NCBI GenBank assembly: GCA_026874595.1
Contig: CM049306.1
Coordinates: 50,418,019-50,482,018, forward strand
Direction of reading: 5' to 3'
Source: Sipunculus nudus
Lineage: Eukaryota; Annelida; Sipuncula; Golfingiida; Sipunculidae
Length of the DNA stretch: 64,000 nt
Position numbers and translations under genes: made by a program. Numbering within the stretch: the stretch's first letter is position 1; every line of letters begins with the position of its first letter. Positions 26,650-42,188 of this stretch are shown piece by piece. The notes below the pieces were generated by a model that saw only the letters and a program-made list of their open reading frames with translations, ran no database searches and was not told where the DNA came from.

Positions 26650-27048
26650 GAAAACAACATGTACATGCACCTGGGTGTGAAAGATTTGGTATGATTTGAA
26701 TAAAAATATCCTTATTTGGTCATGTCAGGTGACTTTTTCACAGGACAGTGTTCCATCACTGTATGGCGTCAGCACAGTATGACGTCATAACAGTTTTCCA
26801 TCACAGTATGGCGCCTGACAAAGGTCCTACAATTTTTTTTTCCATGTATATACATAATTCGTATAAATCTATAAAATATTGTGCCCTACATGTACGATAC
26901 TGACACGAACATTATAAATCAAATACATCTTGTGTATTATTCACTAGCATAGGGGAAATTTTTTAAACTTCCGGAAGGAAATTAAAAAATTTCTCACGAA
27001 TGCTTGTGAATGCTTGTAAATAATTAGAATGTGACCTATGCGCATGCG

Positions 27049-27482
27049 TCATGGCCCAATTAGATGCGTCATTTCAACATCTCGGAAGTCTCCATGTGTT
27101 GTCAATGTTGTGACCTCCAAATTGTTTCTTTTCAAGCATTTCAAGTGACCTTTGACACATTTATAAATCCACAAACGGAGACGGTACAACAAAAACAATA
27201 CTATTTGGTTGATAGCTGTGAGGATGAAACCGGCTGAACACGTGACCGCTGTGCTTATGGGGTCACGCCAGTCCATGCTATTGTAGGCGTAATGTTTACC
27301 GTTAGGACCTAAGCCGTCGTTGATAAAATACCAGGCATTGAACACGGTGTAAATGGCTCCTACAAACAGCGGATAAATCACGTGGAATATTCGGACTGGG
27401 GTAGCACTGATGGCCAGGTCCACGATAATATAAACAGCATTCAAAGAATGTTTTATCTTGCTCATCGGCGTCACCAGATAAT
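27049..27482 (-). CDS. rost: rost-like terminal coding exon 4 (residues 152-295)
   Basis: This is the last coding exon: 434 nt from acceptor TCTTTTGCAG (AG at 27484-27483) to TGA at 27051-27049. It holds the most conserved part of the family: HSLNAVYIIVDLAISATPVR, then IFHVIYPLFVGAIYTVFNAW, a loop with a YNSMDWRDP motif, and a last helix ending in LYRLRLWIYK. About 45 polar residues follow as a cytosolic tail (LKRNNLEVTTLTTHGDFRD). The tail is poorly conserved in the family, so its length alone says little. Confidence 0.9.
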
Positions 27483-30400
27483 CTGCAAAAGATATAACAA
27501 ATGAAATATATAAATGTTTGTATTAAAGACATACACCCACATAAATACAATGTATATGGAAAAAATTAAGAAAACATTTTTCTGTGTGCTAAATTCTAAT
27601 TTTTTTATATAAATTGTGTGTGCTATGTACGTGTTAAGTATCAAATCAAGTTTAATGGTTAAAAGAGAAAGAGATTTTCACGATTATTTATCTATATTTC
27701 ATATACTTCCTATATTATGTGCTATATAAAGAAATCGCATGCATAGTCTTGAATACATGTATGTCATAACAGTAGAATATATTTTGTTAAATAATGGATG
27801 AATATCCTTGACGTGACGTTCCCATTTTTTTTTATAAAAGAATAATCTGATCTTTGACCTCCTCTTGTGCCAAGTTATATCATCAAGGGCCTGGCCCGCC
27901 TATAAACATCAACGGACCTCGGTCATCATGTGAACATTCAATCAATCACACTTAGTATAGTAATAATACTCGACAAGAGATGGCGCTTCAGTTTGTTTCG
28001 CAACAACTGTAGACTGATGGCCAACAAACCCGAACAATAATTGCAAAAGCATCCTGGTCCCAATAGCTCCATTTAAGGAGATATAGCGGTAAGGAGATAT
28101 AGGGGCCAAGACCAAGCAAAACGTTTATGTTTCTTGACGGAATGAAAGGGTAAAGCCGGGTCATTTTCTGCCTCAGCACAAGGTCTACTTTAAAGTTGTT
28201 TGCTGCTGGCGTCCCGTGTTGACCTTTATTACCTGTTCTTTTTTAACAAATAAAGGAGTAACTGCCATCTGGAGAATTTACATTGCGAAAGTGGATATCC
28301 CATGAACCAGCTATTTGCAAACAGACCGATATTCTTTAATACAGCTGCAATTCGAGCATTCAGTAAATCAAACCTTTTTTTGTGGGGGAGGGGGGAGTGC
28401 CTACACGGTGGTTACATTTGCATCCTAAAAATTCATATTACCCAAGCAGAGTACGTTTCTTTCAACAGCGATCAATTTAAGGCATGCACCCCTTGCAATT
28501 AATGGCGTATATAAACCACAAAACACACATCCGCACACCATAAAACGGTAAAACGTTGTTCATGGGGTTTGCCGTTGGTCACTGGCTTAATAACGTATCT
28601 GATATGAAACATGTGTGCATTGGAGGGGAAATCACCGTACAGAAAATCTTAAAGTCAGTCGGACAAATATCCGTATCTCACCGCTATGATCGAACGCTGT
28701 CAAATACGTCCAGTACGATATAGACACCATGAGCGCCGCAGCCGCCGCAACGTTGTATAGTCCCCATTGTATGCTGAGGGCAACAGGTGTCGCCACAAAC
28801 AACGGCTCACCTTCTGTAAAGTAAAACACTGGTACATTATCATGTGCACAGGATGGTGATATGGTACAGTGTTATAACTAAAATTTACCCTAGAAAGTAA
28901 CTTTACGGTGGCAGTGTGACGGGAATATGTATATATAAAGTAAAATTTATCTCTATATTTCATATTTATGTTTCAAAGCAAACGGAATCTGTTAAAGTGA
29001 TATTTGGGATATCTAAGTCTTACAAAGGCAGCATTTTGAAATAGCTTAAACGTAAAATTTGCGATGATAACGATAACAAATATTTCAAGAAGGCTGTGCT
29101 AACAGTAATATATATTATATACATACATACATACATACATACATTTTTAGCGTCTCGTCGGTACATTTTAAATATATAAGCGTCTGTATGCCACATTTCA
29201 GATATAAATATATATGTAATAATATTTTAAATAAATTAAAATTAAGTAGAAGATTTTTGAAAATAAGGTATAATGATTCCATTCTTAACCAGGTTTGGAA
29301 ATAATATTTCAAAGTAAACTCATAAATAGTACCAAAGTCTATAATTCTAAATATTCTTAATATTCATATATTTCATTTGCAATATATAAATATAATTCGC
29401 TAAATAGAAGGGGGGTGATCATATTGACCATTTCCTTCCCTCCCCCCCCCCCCCCTTTTGCCAAAATGTGGGGGATGTAACCCAATCCCCCCAGTATGTA
29501 TCCCCCCCCATGTTGACGCCCCTGCCTGCATGGCATGTATAAAGCATGTTTTGACGAAATATTTCCCAACATCCTTTCGCTTCCCAGTCAGGTTATAATT
29601 ATTATTGTTATTATTATTATCATTATAATTATTATTATTTTTGTTATTATTATTTTAATTGTTATTATTATTATTATTATTATTAGAGGAAGAAGAAGAA
29701 GAAGAAGAAGAAATAAACCTATCAGGGTTTGTCAAGGTCACTTTGATGCAACACGAGAGTATTCCGAAAAGCGGGATAATACTCTTTTGGACCACGCCAA
29801 TTATTTATATTATTAATTTTATTATTACTGATATTAACCTTCTAGATCTTTCGACCTGGCGTAGTAATACGTTGTGAGTACAGCCTGCACACAGGTCACC
29901 ACCGCCAGCGAGAGAAAGCTCCAGTTCGTCGCAAAAATAAACCAGAGGGCGTGGTTGTAGTTGTAGAACTTTTCAGACTCAAGCAAGATGTCGGACACAC
30001 ACCAGGCTGTAAATGCAGCAGCGACACCTATCCGGTACCAGACGAAGTATCCCCAGCTGAACGGAATCTGAAAATACCAGCAACAAAATCAATATGTGTA
30101 TCATTAAGTTAATGCTAGAGAAAACCCAAGCAGGGATAATTTGTATAATGGGCTATAAGAATAAAATTTAAAAATATAAAGATAATGGATCGTTCAATGG
30201 TCCCTTACATTATAATTAATTATGGCTTGGGTGACGTTTATGAAACAATTCACCGTCTTGGTTTTGTAATTAATTAGCGAAGCATAAATAAGGGAAGTTA
30301 TAAAATAAACCAGAGTAAATCATTCGTCATGAGAGGGAACAGGACGGCAGGCCGTGCCTCCCCGCCCTGAATATAATTTGACCAACACAAATCACGGAAC

Positions 30401-30566
30401 CACCGACGGCAGAGGATAAATACGGAAGAGCTTTGTCATTTATAACCCCTGCGGACAAACGATAAGTAGCAAGAACACGCCGACTGCTTAAAATGGCTAA
30501 ATCTGATCGTTCTACATAAACATAGAAATATGGCATGGAATTATTAAAACCAAGTAATTTATAATT

Positions 30567-30597
<31 letters not shown>

Positions 30598-30630
30598 TTA
30601 TTATTATTGTTGTTGTTGTTATTTTTATTA

Positions 30631-30665
<35 letters not shown>

Positions 30666-33600
30666 CGTTAGTACTTTCATCATTATTATGATCTGGATCT
30701 TTATTCTGGATCAGGACACAGGGCTTCACATTTACCCTGATCCAATTGCCTAACCTATCAGCAAAAAATACCTGTGACCCCGGCCGATAATAGGGATAAT
30801 GATTACATGTTACATATTTCTTCACAATAGTCAAAGCAGAATTCTGTCAATAGTATGACAAAATGTATGTTTTTGCATTAGTGGTTGTACTGAAATAATG
30901 TATGATGTATTCCTTTATAATTACACAAGAGGAAGCGATGACGTAATATCTGTATTACGTCATCCACTAACAAATTATAGCCAATCAAGCAGAAGCAAAC
31001 GGCCCGCCCGTGTACAGAATTATATGAGCACAGCTTCGGTGGGCTGCAATATTATAAGGAATACTAGTGTATTTCGTTGGAGAGTATAGAGTACGCCATT
31101 GTGTTTTATTATAATAATTACTGGAAAAGCTGAAATGACAATGATTACATCATAAAATACAAACTGTTGCTAAGCGACAGTGACCAAAGGACACGGTAAT
31201 AGATTCATTGCTAGGCGTACACACAACAATTTTCTTCTTCCACGGTAATACATTTAGGAAAATAACGTCTCGTTCTGTTGATCACTGCGTGTCTATAAAT
31301 TTAATGTAAATGCACTGCGATAACAATAAAGCAATAATTCTGAGACCACAGAGAAAGGCAGTTCATACCCCTGCCCAATATAGCAGTGTCCTTTTCCAAT
31401 GACTCTTTTCCAAATTTATATAAACAAAATATTATATTTACTGAAACCTACTGAGCTCTGACTCTGTCGTTGTGTAATAATTCTTTGTTTATCAATAATG
31501 TTCTTGATGCCTGAAGGTATGTGAGACGTCACAGTGGTTAGATTCTTTCTAGCAAAAATGACGAAGTATCTAAAGACAACATGCTGTTAACTTTAATGAT
31601 GCTCCTTTCTGAGCAAATATACTGTACTGTATATTGATCTTCTGAGAAAAAAAAGTCTTTACACACACACACATGTATATATATATATATACATGTATAT
31701 ACACACATACATACATACATACATGTATGTACATATATACATTTTTTGTATATATGTGTGTGTTTGTGTTATCGTATGTATGCATATGTATATGTATGAA
31801 AGAAAGTGCGCCTATTTGATTCAAATAAACGTCACATAGTTTGGTATGTGCACTTTTGCCAGGGCCGATGCAGGACTTGAGGAAAGGAAGCGCAGAGGGG
31901 GAGCCAAAGAAAAGGGTTTCTCCCTCAGATAGTGTAGAACCATTTTGAAAATTTAGGTTACAATGGTACATGCTGCGGTAGTTTGATATGTATAATGACG
32001 TTTTTCGGTATAAATTGTTGTTGTCTTTCCCAGATATTTTTAAATTGAAGGGGGGCGCCGAACCCCCAACGCCCCATTAATCCGGCTTTGTTGAATTACA
32101 TGTCGTTTATATGTTTGAAGTTTTGGTATCCAAAGGAACTTAAACCCTTAAATATGAATCCTATTGTGGATCCTTAAATGAATCCTTGAACATGAAGCCT
32201 ATCGTATATTTTTGAATGAAGCCTTACATTTATGAAGCTTATTTTGGTCATATAACTGGTGAAATATATACCCATAACTTTATTTCAACTTATGATAACT
32301 AGTGATAGTTAATATTTATCATAACCAGAGGGCTGGCAAGCTGTCATACCGTATTTTTTAAGGTTTTACATATATCACATAACACTGGAGGTTATCTTAA
32401 CATTACGTTATCTTTAAAAATCATAGCGGACGTATAAGGATCCACAGCCTGGGAGGTATCCAACTTAACAAATACAGCTGCGTAACCAGTGGAGTGGCCG
32501 GGTGGGGCAGCTTGCCAACCCCCCCCCCCCCCTTGCCCCCCCCCCCCCTTCCCGGACCCCAAAAATAGGAAGGGGGCAAAAATTCGGGGAGGGAAAAAGG
32601 AAGGAAAGAAAGAAAAGAGGGGAAAGAGAGATGAAGAGAAAGGAAAGGAAGAAGAAAAGGGGAAGAAAAGTAAAGGAAAAGAAAATGCAGAAAGGGAAGG
32701 AAGAAGAAAAGAGAAGTCTTGCCCTCCGGACAATCAGGTCTGGTTACGCCCCTAAACAAATAAGACAGTTCCCGACCCATTCACATGAGTTCTAGGTGAA
32801 CCGATACAATGACGATGGATTCGACAGAAAACAAGATCATAATATATCGAGCCATTCCCAGTTTCATTGTTATTTATATTGTTTCGAAAACGTAGTTGAA
32901 AGTTTAGGCCAAATTAATACCTGACCTTCCTGTTTGTTTCATCACAGTTAAGTGATCGAGATACAACCTGCTGTCACTAAAACGGGGGGATTCGTATTTA
33001 TTTTGATAACTTATGGGATTTAGGGCAAATAAAAAGTAAGCTCAATGATAAAAGATTCTCAGAACCTTGGTTGACTTTTATGAGAAGTTTTCGACAACAT
33101 CACGTTGCCATTATCATCTTGTTGAAGACCTGCGGACCTGAGTCACATGACCGAAACAGTTCGCTCGGTCACGTGACAAATGGCTGTTGTAAATAATTGA
33201 AAGCTCATAGCCATAATCATGATTAAGTTTGTTTTTTTTTTTTTTTTGGGGGGGGGGGGCAGCCGTGTGCCCTGATTTCCAATGAATCATGACTCCTCTT
33301 CCATTTCGATATAACAGTTGAAACAATTTACATTCTACAAAAAAACTTCCATTGTACAAACACTTTGTTTTACGACAACACCGCCCATATTTTTGGCGGA
33401 TCATTTTTTTTTCTAGTGAACGTTAAGTCTTTAAATACGTTTAGCAAACAAAGGGCTGTGGCCATACTCTGTAAGCGTGTAGGTCAGATCAAACATGATC
33501 TGTAGACTGGTACCTTGCTCTATTATGGCCCTCAGCCAACCATAGATGATTGTCCTAGAGCAGCGGTGCCAATATAGAGCGGGGTACCAACCTAACATTA

Positions 33601-36600
33601 TCTGCTAAGTGCACCTCCTGACCGCATGACAAAGTAAATATTATAGTCACAACCCATGAGGGTGGCCGGGGGAGGGCGGTCTTTAAAGATATTATATTTA
33701 TTGTTATAGAATACAGACAGACTCTGAATCATCACTGTTTTATGAAAAATTGGGAATGGTTATATAATCTCCATCAAACTATATGAGCAGAGGTTATGTG
33801 GCTACATGTGTCTGTGTGTTTTTATCTGTACTCGAATGATACTCAACATGTAAACGATGGATTACTATAACATACGAACAAACAGACATTGTGACATAGG
33901 TGAAAACATAATTGTGTTTAACTATGCCGGCGGGATAGATTGAAAACTATCCGAGATTGATAGTCATACATTCTGCTGTGGTGGGCGTTTTTTTTTTTTT
34001 TTCGTCATGCAAATACAGTGTAACACCTAAGCGCGTGTCATGGTCAGAGCATTTGGCCTGGTATCATGGAGTATTCAATGAGGTTATTATCACGTAGAGA
34101 CATAAATGCCAATGTAAACCAATCCATTATCACTATAGGCGGTAGTATTCCTGCAGTATTGTTATATCCCGTAAACCACATTACCGATAAAGCGATAAGG
34201 GATCTGAGAGGATACGCGTGCTAATTAATAACTCTGGGAAACGGGGAATGAGGCATTCCTAGATGAAAATATAAAAATACCCGAACGAACTACGCAATAT
34301 AATGATGTTAAAACAGCGTGTGTAATATGGCAGATACCAGGGAACAGATGGCGGATGAAGCTACGAGCACTGCTCTCAAGAGCCTCTTTAATGTCAAATT
34401 CATTCAGCGGAGGCGGGGAGGCGTGGGTGGACGACTAGGACATAAACAATACACGCCTCAGATAACGAACGACCCGTCTTTGTGACCCCTCCGTACATCC
34501 AACACGTTCAATAGCTTATCATGATTTAACGGCTAATGAATCGTGTTCAGATCTACACCAGACCGAGGTCTCCGTGAAACCTTTCATGTGTATATAGAGG
34601 GTCCGTTTTTAATGACCCGTGTCGTGACAATGATTTAAATGACAGTCATGTAAATAACGTAATCTAGCTGAATCAAGAGCCCCCTCCCCATGACCAGAAA
34701 GCTCTCTCACTCTCTCTAAATTTGCATTTCCCTCTGACACGCATACACACACACACATTCTTAGAATATGAACGTATTATATGTTTCTAAATTTTCAAAT
34801 TTATAGACCTGTAGAGTCAAAGGTCCCATACTGTCCGTCACAGATATAGGTATATCACAGATAGGTCTGTCATCCCAGGAATATTGATGCCAATTCATCA
34901 TGCATATGAAACATGCGCATGGGTCTGCAACAAGATCGTGTACCCCGCTTGTTGACTTGGGAATCACTGAATCAATGCCTTAAATGTTGAACGCTGTTTT
35001 CTTTCAAAAGATTATTGGGGATATGTTAGAAAAGCACCACCATACAATCCTGACTGCCAGATATTGATTATCACAAACCTCAACACTGCACCCGGTATCC
35101 GTAATTTCCTTAAGTGGTAAATTTTAACCTTACAGACCATCGTCTCATCGGGATGTATATTAACACTGGAGCAATAGATCTTTTCCACGAGTATGTTCAA
35201 TACTGTTTTATCCAGCAAAAAACGGACCCGAACACCTATTGTCCACCGTCAGCAACAGATGGCGCTAGTGAGGTGGAAAAGGTGTATTGTCCTTCTATAC
35301 ACAAAATCGTACATTCGCCAGCTCTAAATATACATCATTTTTTTTCATTTGAAATATATATCAACCATTTATTTGATTCTTCAAGAAGCAGTTGTCTCCA
35401 CCTTGTGTCAGAGCTGGCGTACAAAAATAAACTCGCATCGTATGTTTGATCAACTCAAGTACTGACAATATCTTACTTACTCAGGGCTTTACTGAATTTA
35501 ATTAAAATTCATTCATAAGTAACACACCTTTTCAACCAGCACGAGAACTGTGATCAACGGTGTTCTGCTGTGCGTGGGTCACGTGATCCAGGGTTGTTTA
35601 TAATTATAACAAAGCACATGCCAGCTATAGATTTCGACAGGTACCTCGACTGCCTGGATGAAATTTTTTTATCTTATTTGTTGATATAAAAAGAGACCCG
35701 AACAACTAGTGTTCATCGTCGCTAACAGATGTCGCCTATGTGACATCTTGATATCTTGAAGAGAAATAAATAAGCAATTGGGTAAAGGTTTGTTTAAGAT
35801 GCTTATCATATGTAAGAAATAAATGACTCATTGGTAATACAAATGAAACCACATTGCCCCTCGTTCAGGATTTTGTTGAATGTCCATCACGACTCCAATA
35901 GAACAAAACACCTACGAAGAGTCGTGACACCGCGGGAAGGGGAAACCGTGTCTTTCAGTGACCTGGCGTTTCAATGGCCGGATATCGACTATAAATAATC
36001 TTCATCTAATGATGGTCTGGCTGATTTAGCCATGCGTGCATGGCTTTAAAGGTACATTTGCAATATAATATTTTTTATCTCACGCTATTTGTTCATTCTG
36101 GCTAATGAAAATAAAGTTTTCCGCAGACGAACGTACGATTTCAAATCCACCTGTATTATATATTGTTATGGTTCTGTGTGCGAGTCAACTCAGTCCATGT
36201 GTGTGTTTGTTTACCACAACACCACCGCGTGACCAGAATCCGATATTGCGCATGCGCAAGAACTCTTAACCAAGATGAACAAACCAAAACACAGAAGAAA
36301 ATCCTGCAAGAAGCCAGACAAATCTTGATGTGTACGACCACCAGGTGGCGTACGTGATAGGTTAATTTTATCACCACTGTGCAAGTTTTTTTTTTTCAAC
36401 TTAAGTACAGGAGTAAGAAAACGGTTTTATGATGAAATATTATCCCATTATATTTATTTAAGGAGATAAAAAAAAAACTATAATTCCTGTATATTTATAT
36501 ACTGGCATGGAAATAGGTACCTTTAAAGAAAATGCATTATTAACACGTTTTAACGACAAATCATTGATTCACGTAATAGTTGAGTATTAGGCAAAAAAGG

Positions 36601-39600
36601 AATGGTTCTTAGTCACTATTATCCAGAAATTTTGACCTCTTTTTGTTTGTTTCGATATAAATGTCATTTGATCAGTGAAAAGCATTAAAATATCATATTT
36701 TTTTTTTTGCTTAACAGGTAAAAGCACTACCAAACAAAGGAAATCTTATCAACATTGTATTATTTTATCTTATTAAAAGATGAAAATCAAAATAAAAATG
36801 TTTGATGCGGGGGGGGGGGGGGGTTAAATTGACGTGGGCGGTGCCTGAGGACCATACCTTTTATTTATTTATTTATTTTTTTTTTTTGGCCTTATAGACT
36901 TTATCTTATTGTTTCTGAGCACGAGGCTTCAAAAATGCTGTAATCCATTAAAGGTCTGATGTTATGATTAGGTTTCAACATTTTGCCTCTTACCCTGGTA
37001 GCAATCGAAGAGAGGACCTTCAACTCTGCAATGCAACGCTTTCACCAATATCCCCGCTGGTTATCCCTAACATAAACCTATGCATATTCTGATCATATTC
37101 ACCACCAGTTATACCGATTAATGTTACATATGAACCATAGATGAATTTTCTCTGTTTGGATGATCCCTACAGACAATATAGTGGTATTTGTGTGACATTT
37201 GGCCGAAGGTAATCCTTTAGACATGAACGAGCTCGTCAGCCTTCTGTGTTGATCTTCAAGTGGATGGAGAGACTGGGTTTGCCCATTTGTACATATGAGT
37301 CCTATCGAGGAAATGACACTAGCACTGACATCTGACAATAGTATTTTAAGATATATAAGTAAATGTTGAACAATCTGGAAGACAACTGACCTTTCCCACC
37401 GCGTCAGGGACGACTTTCGGATAAGATTAACACCGAGTATTCTGGCCAGGGAAACATAATAAAGATCGTATTTTTTTTTCAAAATGAAAACTGTAATTAG
37501 CCTTTAAGCGATCAAAGCTTTAAATATAGTGAGGCGAGGTTCCTGCCACACCCCGCCCCCGTTTCCCCGAGGTTAAAATCTGATTTCATTTGATAAAAGC
37601 AGCAACGTTGGCTCTTTTGACCAGAACAGCAGATGATCATTACGTGCAATGGAAAAAATGTACACACGTTTTTTAAATCTAGCGTTGGTAGAGGCATGCG
37701 CTCTCAAAGGGTCTTATAGTTAATTATGGAAGGGGATATAGTATAATATCATCCTTAATTAAAATCTCAGAGCACGGATCAGCCTCCTATAGGGAGAAGC
37801 TGACAAGAGGAGATCTAGGCCTGAAAAGAAACCGCTAACAGCAGCTTAAGCACCGGTTGTAGCATGCCAGTTAAGAGATGAGTAAAGCTGTCCGCGGCAT
37901 TGTAATAAAAAAGTTATAATTGAATTGTCCCATTCGGGTAAAATGAATCACTTCCCTATAACAATCAACCACGGTCTGATGCCTCTTTCACCGGCACCTT
38001 ATACCTCTGAGTGTCCCAGCTGGCTGGGTAATAATTATAAACTTCCTATACCACCGGTAAGACACTAACCGGAGCCTCCTCGTGACTGAGAGTCATTGGT
38101 GGTTCTTTATTAACAAATTGGTTGTATATTTTGCGGTTTACTGTCATTTCAGCGGGGATTACTAATCTCTTTATTATCTAAGCAGAAAAATATATAAAAC
38201 TTAAATATGCCCCAAATCCGTCCTCCTCTGAACTTCTATGATCAATTTTAAACTAATGGATGGATTACACAGGAGGATAACATGGTATTTAGATAAACTT
38301 TGTAAACTAAAATTAATCATATTGCCTATACAATGTGGAGTATACCATTATTTTACCAAACTAAGCAAATTATAAAACTGCACAAGATCATATAAATTAT
38401 GTACATATTTACGTTATATATATAATATATACACATGGTAATCGCTTCATCCTGATATCAAAAAAAGATAGAGCCTAGAGCTAAAACAGTGCTTTTATTT
38501 CATAGATGGGTAACTCTTGAATCTTAATAGGTTTGGCCATGTTGTCGTTGTGATCAATACCTCAAGGCCCATTGAAACAGATTAATTAAAATTCCCGACG
38601 GCCAATATCCTTTGCTTGATTTAATAAAAGTCGTCTCACGCAGCGCCTGCTGCAAATATATTAGACATAAATGTTTCTGTTAAATATAAAACTGTTCTAT
38701 ATAAATCTGGGCATTCCACAAGTTCGTCTGATAATACTGTAAACCCCAATAAATCGTCGTCGACAGCAGTGTTAACATGTTGGTCGTGTTAGCGGGTCGT
38801 CATGTTACGCATTCATGTTAGCACTCGTTTACTAGGCTGGGGAGAAATAAAGTTACCGTCGTTAGCATATAAAAATGTTAATTGTTGGAAATGACCGCCT
38901 CCACTTTCAAATGCTAGCTTAATTAAGCATGTACACTGCAGAATTCCATTCGGACTCCGTGACATGGCAGTAGCACACGCTTCATCTCATGTTATATCCT
39001 TGTGTAAACCTGGCCCGGTGACTTCTGCACCTGTCCCATTCATGAGACATACCACAGAGGAAACCCCGAAAGACAAACTCGTTTGTGAGTGCTCGCCTAA
39101 GGACCGGCCGTAAAAAAAATCACGACCTCCCGGTTTAGAGACCTGTGCTCTACCACTCGACCACAGTAACCAGTTCTGAGCCAGGTTGTAGAACTAATAA
39201 CCTGGTCCAGGATGCATTGGTGACAAACTTACAAGTCTCTGAGTTGATGTAAAAGATTCTTTATTTTAACTATACAGGAGAGGGTATGCAAGGCACTGTT
39301 CAGGGCTTGGCCCCCAGTTTGTAACTGCCTCTACCCAAACAGCATATCTTCAAGCAAGATTCATAAACCATAAGTAAACCAATCAGAGATTTCCCTGACT
39401 TGTCACAACAGATGCAATTAAAGAAAGGTTTGCGTAGGAGCTGAATGAAAGTGCAATTAGACTGAATAGAGTTGCCATGCAATTACAGTCGTTATGTAAA
39501 TACCTGGCAACTCAGCTCTGACATTTGAATACACAAAAGTCCCAATTAACTTAAACACCTGCAACTTTCATAATATATAATATACAGAGAGTGAGAATTG

Positions 39601-42149
39601 TAGAAATAGACTGGCCTTAGTACATTACAAGGTTACTTCTAATGACCGGGCATGATAATGATAAGTCAGTACCTCTGGCTGTTGACGGTGAGAATACGGA
39701 TGTCTTCTTGACATCCCTTGCTGTGTATTTGATAGAGAATTAATATTTGGTGAAATCCCTGGTTAAGGCCTGGTCCATATATCTGAAAGCTGGTGCTGAG
39801 AAGATCGGTGCCTGGTCCGTTGATCTGGCAGATGGAGGTTAGAATATCAATATCTGGTGCTTTATATCTTAGGCAGTTTACATTAAAAATCAATCTGGTC
39901 TTTGGCTCTAGCTGACTGTTAATGGTGATAGTGCTACGATGTGTGCTCCCGTAGCAGGCTCCATATCTCTTGTTGTCTATGGTGGACAAATACACTCTAA
40001 TAATTCTTATTGTCTAAGGTGGGAATATAAAGTCCGATATCTATTGTTGTCTATGGTGGATATGTAAACGCTCGTATCTCTTGTTGTCTGTGGTGGGAAT
40101 ATAAACGCTCGTATCTCTTGTAGTCTATGGTGGGGATATAAACGCTCGTATCTCTTGTAGTCTATGGTGGGAATATAAACGCACGTATCTCTTGTTGTAT
40201 ATGGTGGGAATATAAACTCTCATATCTCATGTTGTCCATGGTGGCAATATATACTCTCCTAAACTTGTTGTCTATGGTGAGAGCATGAACGTTCAGATCT
40301 CTTTTTGTCAATGATGAGAGTATCAACGTCTTATGCGCATCTCTTTATAAGCAATCATGCTCATTACAAAAAGGTCGTTTTGTATGAGGGTTGATTCAGC
40401 GCCAGTTTGTTTCATAACGGCCCGGCTCGTGAACGCTCAGTTTATCTTTAAGTGAGATGTATATTTAACTACTTGACATTTTACCCACGTTGTCTCCTGG
40501 AAGCTAGGATTCTTTTTTGTTGTCATGGCAACAGTTAATCTTGGGTTTATTTTTGTTCTATTATTTTTGGTTTCACTGTGCAGAAAGCATCGTGCAGTTG
40601 GCTAATCAGAGCCAAGGGCCAGTTGTTGGGTAGTGTCTCCGTATACCAGCTGGTAACCAAACTGATCAGCCTGAGTTTTTCTCATCAAAACGATTAAAAT
40701 TCTAGGGTAGAGTAATTTCAAAGTTTTTAATACTGAAGCAAAAATAAAAAAAAACAGATGCTTTAATGTAATGTTATTAAGCATTTTTCTTCACAACTAT
40801 TTTTTTTAATTACATTCAAAACACAATATGTGACTTCAGACGTGGTGCTTTACCCAAAACAGCTTTTCCTTTACATTAAAAACTGATGTAATTAACAATA
40901 TGGGAAGACAACTGTACGAAGGGAAATAACTTTTTTTATGGTCAGGACCATAGTTGAATAGAGGACAATGTCGGTGAAATGAGTATGAATTAAATGATAT
41001 GATCAGGGACTGTTTTATCAATCCGTGAGTCAAAGACCATTATCTCCGGGGTTTGCAGAGGTAGCAAATCGGCCAGAATGGTCAGCAAACATGTCAATTA
41101 AGGAAACGAGCAGGATAGAAAAAATAATATGACTAAATTATAGCTTAAACATTCAACATAATAATTACCCTAGCCTTTCACGCATTTTGCAATAGAAAGA
41201 GCACTCCATACTATGGTTTTAATTTACAGGCCCAACGGGATTTTAAATGTCATCGATCACACAATGACAGCAATTACCGCTGTTGTGTTTAACATGGCCA
41301 CGTGGTTGCTAGTATAAGTGATCGAGCAACGAGAATTTACATCCCGGTCTCGTACCCCTGCCATAGGCGCCGGGCATTAAACCCGGTTATTAAACACAAT
41401 ATACTCTGGTATATCGTGCCGCAGTAGAGGTAACTGGTCCATATTTGCGCTAATAAAACACAAGGACTAACCATACAGTGGCTGCATCTTCCGGCAAGGT
41501 AGTTCTTTTTCCAGGTATTCCTAAGTTAAGTGTCTGCCATTAAATATCTGGCTCTCGGAGCAATGTTTTTATAGACCAAGAAGTCTTATTGTTTTACAGA
41601 CCAAGAAGTTTTATTGAAAGGTCGAGAAAAAAGCGTGAGGGACGATCTTACCTGAGCTTAGTTCTTTGGACTCTTGTGGACCCTGGAGCCTTACTAAAAA
41701 GTTGGTAATGATCGACAGGCATATGCCTGGACGTAAGTGAAAACATTTCCAGCAATATGAGCTGTGCCTTTAGTCAGTTAACACTTCATGACTTGTAAAG
41801 TGAATAATTTTTATAACTTTTATGCAACTGACAGCTTAACAGAAATCACCACCAGTATAAGGGATATTAATGTAAATTAAATCAGTGCAGACCAATAATA
41901 TAATCGAGACCTTGGTTTTCAGTAACAGCCAATTAGTTTATACAGAATGTGATGGTGTGACATGACTGGTCAAGATTCATTTCACATAAGCTACCGTTTG
42001 ATCGAGAAAAACTTTACTTCACACCCAGTCCTAAAAAAAACCCTTAGCATGCTTTTTTTCTACAAAACTACATGTATGTATAAATAGTGTTGATAATGTA
42101 ATATACAACCAGAATAGGGAAAACTGCTCCTCTCCCTCTGTCTATGTGT

Positions 42150-42188
<39 letters not shown>

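Noticed and set aside
30327-30834. minus-strand frames rich in Asn
   Set aside because: They are produced by the (ATT)n microsatellite.
32392-32795. frames rich in Pro, Ser and Phe or Lys and Glu on both strands
   Set aside because: They are produced by C-runs and a polypurine tract; all frames are open because the composition lacks stops.
41650-41690. possible extra minus-strand exon in rost intron 1 (TTTTTAG...CTCAG|GTAAGA)
   Set aside because: The donor is good but the acceptor is weak. The segment is not needed for the protein, and adding it would shift or extend the frame without family support.
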